DNA of 7,681 nucleotides from Actinomyces sp. (GTDB lineage: Bacteria; Actinomycetota; Actinomycetes; Actinomycetales; Actinomycetaceae): assembly GCF_030530635.1 (NCBI RefSeq), contig NZ_JAUMUL010000094.1:1-7681 (forward strand), written 5' to 3'. Numbering within the stretch: position 1 is the stretch's first letter; each line of letters opens with the position of its first letter. Below, one piece after another: positions 1-5,439 of this stretch. The translations under genes and the position numbers were made by a program. Under the pieces are notes generated by a model, which made no database searches, was not told the DNA's origin, and worked only from the letters and a program-made list of their open reading frames with translations.

Positions 1-41
1 ACGTGCCGAGTTCGGTAGGACTTACGTGCCGAGTTCGGTAG
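1..41. repeat. 23-bp-period tandem repeat, two copies at the window edge
   Basis: The 18-mer ACGTGCCGAGTTCGGTAG occurs identically at 1-18 and 24-41, separated by GACTT, so the period is 23 bp. Each copy contains a small inverted repeat, CCGA-GT-TCGG. The first copy abuts the window edge, so the array may continue to the left. No reading frame or transposase is associated with it here. Its role is unknown; it could be a dispersed intergenic repeat or the end of a longer array. Confidence 0.85.
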
Positions 42-108
42 ATGTCACGTGGCTCTTCGCGCTTGTGGGCGTGGTGGGCTGATGGTGTTGCCCGTTGCTG
101 CTACCTGA

Positions 109-394
109 CGAACCGTCACTGGAACACACGAACCGTCCACCCCCGACGCCGCCTCGAGAACGTCCCCACCGGCACGAAAACGTCCTCATTGGCCCGAGAA
201 CGTCCTCTGAGCGACCAAAACGACCTCGTCAGCCCGAAACCCTCCCGAATGTGGAGGGTTTGGGGATGAAGAGGACGATCTCGGCAAAGCGGCACCCGCC
301 GAACCCGACCTCGCCGACACGAAAACGGCCTCCCACACCCGAACACGACTACCTGGTAGGCCGGCTCTTGTCGAGCATGGCCCCGAACCCGACC
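109..394. repeat. Degenerate 20-bp-period direct repeat array (core CGARAACGNCC)
   Basis: Copies of an 11-bp core close to CGAAAACGTCC begin at 155, 175, 195, 215 and 235, exactly 20 bp apart. Further copies start at 300, 320 and 340, again 20 bp apart. Two shorter forms (CGAACCGTC) begin at 109 and 129, and another CGAACCCGACC lies at 384. The core is often followed by TC. The 9-bp remainder of each unit is poorly conserved. Overlapping reading frames are low-complexity and Pro/Arg-rich, so I treat the stretch as non-coding. A periodicity near two helical turns would suit a protein-binding array, but a decayed dispersed repeat is equally possible. Confidence 0.7.
237..261. other. Perfect 9-bp hairpin inside the repeat array
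   Basis: AAACCCTCC (237-245) and GGAGGGTTT (253-261) are perfect inverted repeats around a 7-nt loop, CGAATGT. The left arm is also the fifth unit of the 20-bp array. GGGG follows rather than a run of T, so it is not a standard intrinsic terminator. It could still end a transcript arriving from the left. Confidence 0.6.
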
Positions 395-510
395 ACAACA
401 CACCATCCGAGCCCGCACCCGCACCCACAAACACAAACAGCCAGTTGCGTGCCGAGAATCACCGCATTTCGCCATGCGGACGGGCCTGGATTGTCGGCTC
501 CGCCGTGTCC

Positions 511-516
511 TATGGT
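511..516 (+). promoter_or_regulatory. Candidate -10 element (TATGGT) for a leaderless transcript
   Basis: TATGGT fits the TANNNT form of actinobacterial -10 boxes. It lies 7 nt before the ATG at 524, so transcription would begin at or next to that ATG and give a leaderless mRNA. No strong -35 is seen; TTGTCG at 491-496 is only 14 nt upstream. This is inference from spacing alone. Confidence 0.4.
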
Positions 517-523
517 CCGAGCC

Positions 524-631
524 ATGTTCAGTACTCTCCCGCTCCATTCGGTCGTCGGCGCAGCCGGCGGCCTTTTCGGCGCGGCCGAGATGTGTATGTG
601 TCGCGGTATCCGCATCACCGCTGCCGACTGA
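524..631 (+). CDS. Possible cysteine-containing leader peptide (35 aa)
   Basis: This is an open frame of 35 codons from ATG 524 to TGA 629-631. Its second half reads AAEMCMCRGIRITAAD, with Cys residues 24 and 26 in a Met-Cys-Met-Cys run followed by Arg. There is no convincing Shine-Dalgarno, but a TATGGT box 7 nt upstream would make the message leaderless. Shorter forms could start at ATG 590 or 596. Small leaderless ORFs with clustered Cys codons are known in actinobacteria, notably the polycysteine leaders of mycobacteria, which regulate sulfur genes in response to cysteine supply. Here the ORF sits 133 nt upstream of a putative sulfate-exporter operon, with a strong palindrome between them. 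The regulatory role is inferred; the peptide is too short to confirm by composition, and chance cannot be excluded. Confidence 0.4.
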   Translation: MFSTLPLHSVVGAAGGLFGAAEMCMCRGIRITAAD

Positions 632-656
632 CACGCCCTTCCCTTGACACGAGCTG

Positions 657-678
657 CGTCGGCAGGTACCTGCCGACG
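657..678. promoter_or_regulatory. Perfect 22-bp palindrome upstream of the exporter operon
   Basis: The half-site CGTCGGCAGGT is followed immediately by its exact reverse complement, giving 22 bp of perfect dyad symmetry centred between 667 and 668. As DNA it resembles a repressor operator, and a TTGACA at 644-649 lies just upstream, although the -10 at proper spacing (TACCTG) is poor. As RNA it would fold into a 9-bp GC-rich stem with a GUAC loop between the leader ORF and the structural genes. There is no T-run after it. Operator and attenuator hairpin are both possible. Confidence 0.6.
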
Positions 679-706
679 ACTCCTCCTGTGTCTGTCCCTC
701 TAACGG

Positions 707-734
707 GCCCCACTTGTCGGGGCAGGTCCTGACG
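707..734 (+). promoter_or_regulatory. Second element, partly repeating the palindrome; alternative pairing partner
   Basis: GTCGGGGCAGGTCCTGACG (716-734) is a degenerate copy of the upstream palindrome, sharing GTCGG, CAGGT and CCTG. GTC and GGCAGG within 716-725 can pair with CCTGCC and GAC on the right arm of that palindrome (669-677), with a 2-nt bulge. This would exclude the first hairpin. The same stretch can also pair locally, GCCCC (707-711) with GGGGC (719-723). These mutually exclusive folds are what an attenuator would need, but no folding calculation was done. Confidence 0.35.
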
Positions 735-764
735 TGTACGCAGCAGTACCCGAAAGGTATGCCC

Positions 765-962
765 ATGCCCCCTGACAGCTACACGATCCGTAACACCAAG
801 GCCGCGGACGGCCACGTCGACGTTCCACCCACCACCGTCATCCCGCCCGACGGCGACGGAAAGTTCTCCCTGAGCGAGGACTGGGTCGCCACCATCACCG
901 GACTCGCCATGCTCGGCCTGGCCCTGCTCGGCATCATCCCGAACATCTCGGAGTGGTTGTGA
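765..962 (+). CDS. Small single-span membrane protein (65 aa), partner of the exporter
   Basis: I chose ATG 765 because AAAGG at 753-757 lies 7 nt upstream. The in-frame ATG at 759 is only 1 nt from that ribosome-binding site. Residues 1-34 are polar and Pro-rich. Residues 35-40 read SLSEDW, and about 41-58 form one hydrophobic helix (VATITGLAMLGLALLGII). The TGA stop (960-962) shares its A with the ATG of the next gene, so translation is probably coupled. From memory, some longer UPF0324/YeiH proteins begin with a comparable E-D-W motif plus helix. If so, this gene would be a detached N-terminal segment or dedicated subunit of the transporter. I do not recognise a named family; the function is inferred from context. 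Confidence 0.75.
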   Translation: MPPDSYTIRNTKAADGHVDVPPTTVIPPDGDGKFSLSEDWVATITGLAMLGLALLGIIPNISEWL

Positions 963-2167
963 TGACTGCTCCTGCCCACGTCAACACCACCACTCCCACT
1001 GCTGCCGGTTCCGACGTCGCACCCGCCCCGGACGCCCACCCGGAGGCCACCTCCCCGGGCTGGACCCTGCTCGGCCTCATCGTCGTCGTCGGCCTGGCCG
1101 CCGCCGTTGACTACCTGGACAGTCACGTCCCACTCTGGAGCGAGGGGACCTGGTTCGGCGGAATCGCCGGGTCGATCGAGTTCCCCGTCTACGCCATTGC
1201 ACTGGGGTTCGCCGCCAACGTTGCCCTGTCCGCGATCGGCGTCATCGACCGTCTCTCGGCGGCGTTCCGAACCGAGTTCTTCATCAAGACGGGGCTCGTA
1301 CTCCTGGGGTCGGCCGTCAACATCAATGTAATCGTCTCGGCGGCGGCGCCAGCGATCATCCAGGCCCTGGTCATGATCTCCACGGTCTTTCTGTTCACCT
1401 GGTGGATCGCCGGTCTGCTGCGGGTCGAACCGCACCTCAAAGCCCTGTTGGCCACAGCCCTGTCGATCTGCGGGGTATCGGCTGCCGTGGCGGCGGCAGG
1501 CGCCGTCAACGCCAAGCGCGAACAGCTCGCCTACACGGCCGGGCTCGTCGTGGTCTTCGCCCTGCCGAGCATCTTCCTGCTGCCGTGGCTCGCGAGCCTC
1601 CTCGGGCTGTCCGCGCCGGTGGCGGGGGCCTGGATCGGCGGAAACATCGACACCACGGCGGCGGTCACCGCCGCGGGGGCCGTCGCCGGCGAGGACGTGC
1701 TCGAGTTCGCCGCGATTGTGAAGATGACGCAGAACGCTCTCATCGGCTTCGTTGCCGTGGGCCTGTCCCTCTGGTTCACCCTGCGCGTGGACCGCCGTGG
1801 CGCCGACGGAACTGCTGCCTCTGCTACCCGCCCCGGTTGGCGCGAGGTCTGGCAGCGCTTCCCGAAATTCGTTCTCGGTTTCGTCGCCGCGTCGGTGCTG
1901 GTCTCCACCTTCGCCGCCGCCGCACCCGGCCTGGTCGCGGACGACACCAGCTGGTTGAGCACCGGAGTGGCCTCCGCCAAGGCGCTCCAGACCCTGTTCT
2001 TCACCCTGGCTTTCGTGTCGATCGGCCTGGAGTTCCGCGTCGGTGCCCTGCAGGAGGCCGGATGGAAGCCCGTGCTGGTGTTCCTCGCGGGCACGCTCTG
2101 CAATCTGGTGGTCGGCCTGCTCTACGCCCAGGTACTGTTCGGCTGGGTCTTCGGAGGACTGTTCTGA
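962..2167 (+). CDS. UPF0324/YeiH-family putative sulfate exporter
   Basis: A 401-aa polytopic membrane protein of the YeiH-type 'putative sulfate exporter' family (Cons_hypoth698), whose transport substrate is not firmly established. Residues 1-32 are a Pro/Ala-rich, probably cytoplasmic tail. About ten hydrophobic segments follow from residue 34. Family-like blocks are FFIKTGLVLLGS (106-117), LSICGVSAAVAAAGAV (167-182), GAWIGGNIDTTAAVTAAG (222-239), KMTQNALIGF (254-263) and QTLFFTLAFVSIGLEFRVG (343-361). ATG 962 is preferred over the in-frame GTG 953 because it gives the stop/start overlap TGATG with the small gene upstream. A sulfur-related job would match the Cys-containing leader ORF upstream. 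It converges with the response-regulator gene, with only 27 bp between the two stops, and no clear terminator was seen there. The family call is firm; substrate and direction of transport are not. Confidence 0.88.
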   Translation: MTAPAHVNTTTPTAAGSDVAPAPDAHPEATSPGWTLLGLIVVVGLAAAVDYLDSHVPLWSEGTWFGGIAGSIEFPVYAIALGFAANVALSAIGVIDRLSAAFRTEFFIKTGLVLLGSAVNINVIVSAAAPAIIQALVMISTVFLFTWWIAGLLRVEPHLKALLATALSICGVSAAVAAAGAVNAKREQLAYTAGLVVVFALPSIFLLPWLASLLGLSAPVAGAWIGGNIDTTAAVTAAGAVAGEDVLEFAAIVKMTQNALIGFVAVGLSLWFTLRVDRRGADGTAASATRPGWREVWQRFPKFVLGFVAASVLVSTFAAAAPGLVADDTSWLSTGVASAKALQTLFFTLAFVSIGLEFRVGALQEAGWKPVLVFLAGTLCNLVVGLLYAQVLFGWVFGGLF

Positions 2168-2194
2168 GTACGTTGGCCGCCCGCCTCAGTGTTC

Positions 2195-2884
2195 TCACGG
2201 CGCGGTCTCAGCCAGCAGCTCATCAAGCTCGACGACGCCGGTGCGCAACGCCAGCAGCACCAACTGCACCCGGTCGCGCGCCCCGGTCTTGGCCAACAGG
2301 TGGGAGATGTGCGTCTTCACCGTCGCCATGGACAGCCACAGCCGCTCGCAGATCTCCTGGTTGGTCAGCCCCCGGGCCACCAGCGCGAGTACCTCCGTCT
2401 CCCGCTCGGTGAGCCCACCGGGCAGCGGCGGCTGGGGCCGGGTTTGCTCCGCCTGGCCGGCGCGTACAGCGGTCAACAATCGCCGCGTAGGTCCGGGCGA
2501 GATGACAGAGTCGCCGGCATGGACGGTGCGCACCGCCTCGATCAGCCGCTCCGGGGCCGTGTTCTTCAACAGGAACCCAGCCGCGCCGGCCTCAATGGCA
2601 CCCATGACATAGCCGTCGGTGTCGAAGGTGGTGAGTATGACGATGCGGCCCGGGGCTCCCGCCTCAATCAGGCGGCGGGTCGTGGCCAGGCCGTTGAGGC
2701 CGGGCATCTGCACATCCAGCAGGATCACGTCCACGGGATCGCTCTGCGCGCGCCGCAGCGCCTGGCCACCGTCGCCGACCTGCCAGGCGACCTTGATGCC
2801 CGGCTGTGCGCCCAGCAGCATGCCCAGCCCCGCGGTGAACAGCGGCTCGTCGTCCACCAGCGCGACCCTGATGATGCCGTTCAT
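2195..2884 (-). CDS. NarL/FixJ-family response regulator with LuxR-type HTH
   Basis: A 229-aa two-component response regulator and DNA-binding transcription factor. The receiver domain spans about residues 5-122, with the acidic pair D11-D12, phospho-acceptor D57 in LLDVQMPGLNG, T85 or T86 in the switch region and K107 in GFLLKNTAPERL. A linker leads to a LuxR/GerE helix-turn-helix at about 158-213, with the hallmark LTERETEVLALVARGLTNQE and the recognition-helix region SMATVKTHISHLLAK. Start MNGIIRVALVDDE fits the family; the frame stays open further upstream, but that overlaps the kinase. Its ATG overlaps the kinase stop as ATGA (2884-2881), so the two are co-translated. Likely target: the promoter region shared by the kinase gene and the divergent ABC operon. 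Confidence 0.95.
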   Translation of the reverse strand: MNGIIRVALVDDEPLFTAGLGMLLGAQPGIKVAWQVGDGGQALRRAQSDPVDVILLDVQMPGLNGLATTRRLIEAGAPGRIVILTTFDTDGYVMGAIEAGAAGFLLKNTAPERLIEAVRTVHAGDSVISPGPTRRLLTAVRAGQAEQTRPQPPLPGGLTERETEVLALVARGLTNQEICERLWLSMATVKTHISHLLAKTGARDRVQLVLLALRTGVVELDELLAETAP

Positions 2885-4233
2885 GCGGCCTGTCCCGGCT
2901 GCGCCTGGGGGAGGTGTGGCAGCGCCGGCAGGGTGACGTACACGCGCCAGCCGCCCTCTGACCGCTCCCCGGCCCACATACGGCCGCCGAGCGCTACCAC
3001 TCGTTCACGCATGGCCTGCAGCCCCGCTCCCCGCCGGGTGTCGTCGTCCAGTGCGCCTGCGGCACCGCCTCCGGCCGACATGGGCTCCACATTCTCGACG
3101 ACGATATCGACTCCTCCGTCCTCGACTCGCATCCGGACCTTGGTCGGCGCGGATGCGGCATGGCGCATCACGTTGGTCAGCGCCTCCTGTACGCAGCGGT
3201 ACGCCGCCTCCCCCACCGGGGCCGGCGGCTCGGCGTCGCAGCGCAGGTCGAGGGTGAGCGGCATGCCCGCCCGCCGCGCACCCGTAACGAGCCGTGGCAC
3301 GTCGTCGAGGCCCGGACTCGAGCCGGCCGGTGCCGCGCTCCCGTCCGACTGCGCCGAGGGACGAGCCAAGGGGGATTCTCTGACGTCGGCGCGCAGCATG
3401 TCGACCAGTGCGTGCACTTCGGAGACTGAGCGCCGGCTCGTCCGCCCAATCACCACCAGCGCCTCGGCGGCGGCCGCGGGATCAGTAGCCAGGACGGCCC
3501 GGGCGCCCTCGGCCTGCATGCCGATGACGGACAGCGAGTGCCCCAGCAGGTCGTGCACGTGCCGGGCGATGCGCTGCCTCTCGGCTGCCACCGCCAGACG
3601 CCGTTCGGCCTCCTGCTGAGCGGCCAGTACCTCTGCCCGCTCCAGGGCCTGCTCGATCCGCTCGCGAGCGCGTCGGCGCAGCAGGCCGGTCAGGACGGCG
3701 ACGGTGATGAACGCCCAGCTCACCGCGAGGACGATCAGTTCGGCACCCGGGGTGGGCGGGTCGATCAGCTTGTCCGCGCGCAGGGCGCCGACCGCGCCAC
3801 CGAGGTACCCCAGGGCCACCAGCAGCCAAGCGTGGGGGCGCGGGACACGACTCGTGCAGGTCTCCACCGCCACCAGGCAGGCGACGATAGCGAGGATGGA
3901 GAGACCGTCGAAGATCAGTACGTGAGCGGCAAGCGCCACTCCGACGGCGACGACGGCGGTAGTTGGGGCTAGGCGGCGCAGCGCGATGGCCACGCAGCAC
4001 ACGGCGAGGATGATGACGTACGCACCGGAGTCAATGAGTGTGGTGCGCAGAGCGCCGGTCGGCTGCTCCGTGATCATGGGCGGATTCCATACGCACACAT
4101 AAGCCAGGGAAACGGACAACAGCATGTCCGCCACACCTGGACGCCCCCGTGGCGGCCACCAACGCGCACCGCTGTCCGGCCCGTCCGACGCCCGCCGGCC
4201 ATGCCCCGCTGCCTCGCCGTCACGCATCCTCAT
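2881..4233 (-). CDS. NarL-type sensor histidine kinase (HisKA_3)
   Basis: A 450-aa membrane sensor kinase. After a basic, Trp/Pro-containing N-terminus come hydrophobic segments at about 36-50, 69-86, 90-124, 136-151 and 164-185, with very short loops. This suggests sensing within the membrane, as in kinases that respond to envelope damage or cell-wall antibiotics. A helical linker rich in Ala, Glu and Arg (186-219) leads to the dimerisation/phosphorylation domain. RQRIARHVHDLLGHSLSVIG carries the probable phospho-acceptor H227 followed by D228. The ATPase domain has the N-box around N354 (VQEALTNVMRHA) and a G-box at GAGLQAMRERV (402-412). ATG 4233 is supported on the minus strand by AGAGG (4243-4239), 5 nt away; a second ATG at 4227 is in frame. 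It is co-transcribed with the regulator downstream and divergent from the ABC operon. Confidence 0.93.
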   Translation of the reverse strand: MRMRDGEAAGHGRRASDGPDSGARWWPPRGRPGVADMLLSVSLAYVCVWNPPMITEQPTGALRTTLIDSGAYVIILAVCCVAIALRRLAPTTAVVAVGVALAAHVLIFDGLSILAIVACLVAVETCTSRVPRPHAWLLVALGYLGGAVGALRADKLIDPPTPGAELIVLAVSWAFITVAVLTGLLRRRARERIEQALERAEVLAAQQEAERRLAVAAERQRIARHVHDLLGHSLSVIGMQAEGARAVLATDPAAAAEALVVIGRTSRRSVSEVHALVDMLRADVRESPLARPSAQSDGSAAPAGSSPGLDDVPRLVTGARRAGMPLTLDLRCDAEPPAPVGEAAYRCVQEALTNVMRHAASAPTKVRMRVEDGGVDIVVENVEPMSAGGGAAGALDDDTRRGAGLQAMRERVVALGGRMWAGERSEGGWRVYVTLPALPHLPQAQPGQAA

Positions 4234-4238
4234 CCCCG

Positions 4239-4243
4239 CCTCT
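4239..4243 (-). promoter_or_regulatory. Ribosome-binding site of the kinase gene
   Basis: On the minus strand GGGGAGAGG precedes ATG 4233, with AGAGG 5 nt away. This spacing favours 4233 over the in-frame ATG at 4227. Confidence 0.6.
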
Positions 4244-4323
4244 CCCCACCTGTGTAAGGGGCCCGCCCTCCACGGGAGCGCTATCCGGTATGCGACGGTA
4301 GCGGCACGGTGGGAGCCGGGTCT

Positions 4324-4339
4324 TCATACCCGAGTATGA
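4324..4339. promoter_or_regulatory. Palindrome TCATAC-N4-GTATGA, candidate operator
   Basis: Perfect 6-bp arms separated by CCGA lie in the divergent region between the kinase gene and the ABC operon. A third half-site-like GGTATGC lies at 4288-4294. LuxR/NarL-type regulators commonly bind short inverted repeats like this, so it is the best candidate site for the adjacent regulator. I could not define matching -35/-10 boxes on either strand with confidence. Confidence 0.45.
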
Positions 4340-4416
4340 GTCCGGCGACCGAGCGCGCCCGAACTTCCGCCCCGGGCCTGATGCCGACGACCGCGGGCGC
4401 GGGAATGCTGCAAGGC

Positions 4417-5439
4417 ATGAACACAGTCACCCTCACCCGCCCAGGACCCACCGGGGGCGACGCCGCAACGCGGTTCCCGGACGCCGTCGTCACCACCGGT
4501 GCCCTGACCAAGACCTTCGGCAGGGGCGCCGCCGCCCGCACCGCTGTCGATCACCTCGACCTGGTCATTCCCCGCGGCGTCGTCTACGGCTTCCTGGGCC
4601 CCAATGGCTCCGGCAAGTCCACGACCATGAAGCTGTTGCTCGGCCTGCTGACACCGACGACTGGAAGCGTGAACCTGTTCGGCGTCCCGCTGGATCGGCG
4701 CAGTCGCGGCGGGCTCATGGCGCGCACCGGCTCCATGATCGAGCAGCCGCCCGGCTACGGACACCTGACGGGTGCCGAGAACATGCGCCTGGTGCAGCGC
4801 ATGCTCGGGCTGAGCGACGCCCAGGTGAACCGGGCTCTTGACCTGGTGCGTCTGACCGGCCATCGGGACCGCCTGGTGAAGACCTACTCGATGGGCATGA
4901 AGCAGCGGCTGGGGATTGCCATGGCGCTGGCCCGCCAGCCGGAGCTCCTCATCCTGGACGAGCCGACCAACGGCCTTGATCCGGCCGGCATTGAGGAGGT
5001 TCGCAATCTGCTGGTGTCGCTGGCGGGTGAGGGCGTGACGGTGATGGTCTCCAGTCACCTGCTCGATGAGATCGACCGCATGGCGAGTGTGCTCGGCATC
5101 CTGTCAGCCGGCAGGCTTGTCTTTCAGGGCACGCGTGCCGAACTCATGCGCCGATCGGTGCCGGACCTGCTCCTGGTCACGCCCCGGCCACAGGCGCTCA
5201 CCCCGACAATGCTGGCCGGCCTGGACGGTGCCGCAGGCAACCGCACTGCCCCGGAGTCGCTCGCGACGATGGTCGTGACAGATGCCGGTGTACGAATTCC
5301 CGGCCTGTCTCCCGGGGACGCCGCCGAGCTGGTGCGGCGGCTAGTGGCCGCGGACGTCCCCGTGTATGAGCTGCGACGTGAGCCCCAAAGCCTGGAGGAC
5401 GTCTTCATGGACCTGACCGGCGGAGCGGGGGCGCTGTGA
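4417..5439 (+). CDS. ABC transporter ATPase, lantibiotic-protection (LanF/BcrA) type
   Basis: A 340-aa cytoplasmic ATPase that would power the two permeases encoded downstream. Walker A is GPNGSGKST (61-69). The signature is YSMGMKQRLGIA (157-168), in the SxGMKQR form of ABC-2 exporters such as BcrA, not LSGGQ. Walker B is LLILDEP (177-183), the D-loop NGLDP (185-189) and the switch His is H214 in VSSH. Where most ABC proteins have the Q-loop Gln, this one reads SMIEQPPGYGHLTGAEN. That puts Glu109 at the Q position, as in the 'E-loop' of LanF proteins. The C-terminal part (about 245-340) ends in EPQSLEDVFMDLTG, usual for this class. The start is uncertain: in-frame ATGs at 4336, 4381 and 4405 and GTG 4309 exist, none has a good ribosome-binding site, and 4336 lies within the candidate operator. 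Its stop shares one base with the next ATG. Confidence 0.92.
   Translation: MNTVTLTRPGPTGGDAATRFPDAVVTTGALTKTFGRGAAARTAVDHLDLVIPRGVVYGFLGPNGSGKSTTMKLLLGLLTPTTGSVNLFGVPLDRRSRGGLMARTGSMIEQPPGYGHLTGAENMRLVQRMLGLSDAQVNRALDLVRLTGHRDRLVKTYSMGMKQRLGIAMALARQPELLILDEPTNGLDPAGIEEVRNLLVSLAGEGVTVMVSSHLLDEIDRMASVLGILSAGRLVFQGTRAELMRRSVPDLLLVTPRPQALTPTMLAGLDGAAGNRTAPESLATMVVTDAGVRIPGLSPGDAAELVRRLVAADVPVYELRREPQSLEDVFMDLTGGAGAL

Noticed and set aside
109..394. CRISPR array
   Set aside because: Repeats are short and degenerate, intervals are about 9 bp, and no cas genes are near.
95..631. 178-aa plus-strand open frame over the repeat region
   Set aside because: It is low-complexity (Pro, His, Thr, Arg), translates the 20-bp array, has no ribosome-binding site and no recognisable domain. 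Only its last 35 codons, from ATG 524, are considered as a leader ORF.
644..649. TTGACA as the -35 of the exporter operon promoter
   Set aside because: The hexamer is perfect, but at 16-18 bp spacing there is no acceptable -10 (TACCTG at best). It is not listed as a promoter.
116..766. 216-aa minus-strand open frame
   Set aside because: It is Arg/Cys/Gly-rich, overlaps the repeats, palindrome and exporter start region, and has no family features. It is a typical high-GC shadow frame.
2162..2197. Bidirectional terminator between the exporter and the response regulator
   Set aside because: Only a 5-bp CTGAG/CTCAG pairing with a long loop is present, so the evidence is too weak.
1402..2412. 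336-aa Arg/Pro-rich plus-strand frame
   Set aside because: It is a shadow of the UPF0324 gene in another frame and runs across two convergent genes.
2189..3619. 476-aa plus-strand frame
   Set aside because: It lies antisense to the clear response regulator and kinase and shows no domain of its own.
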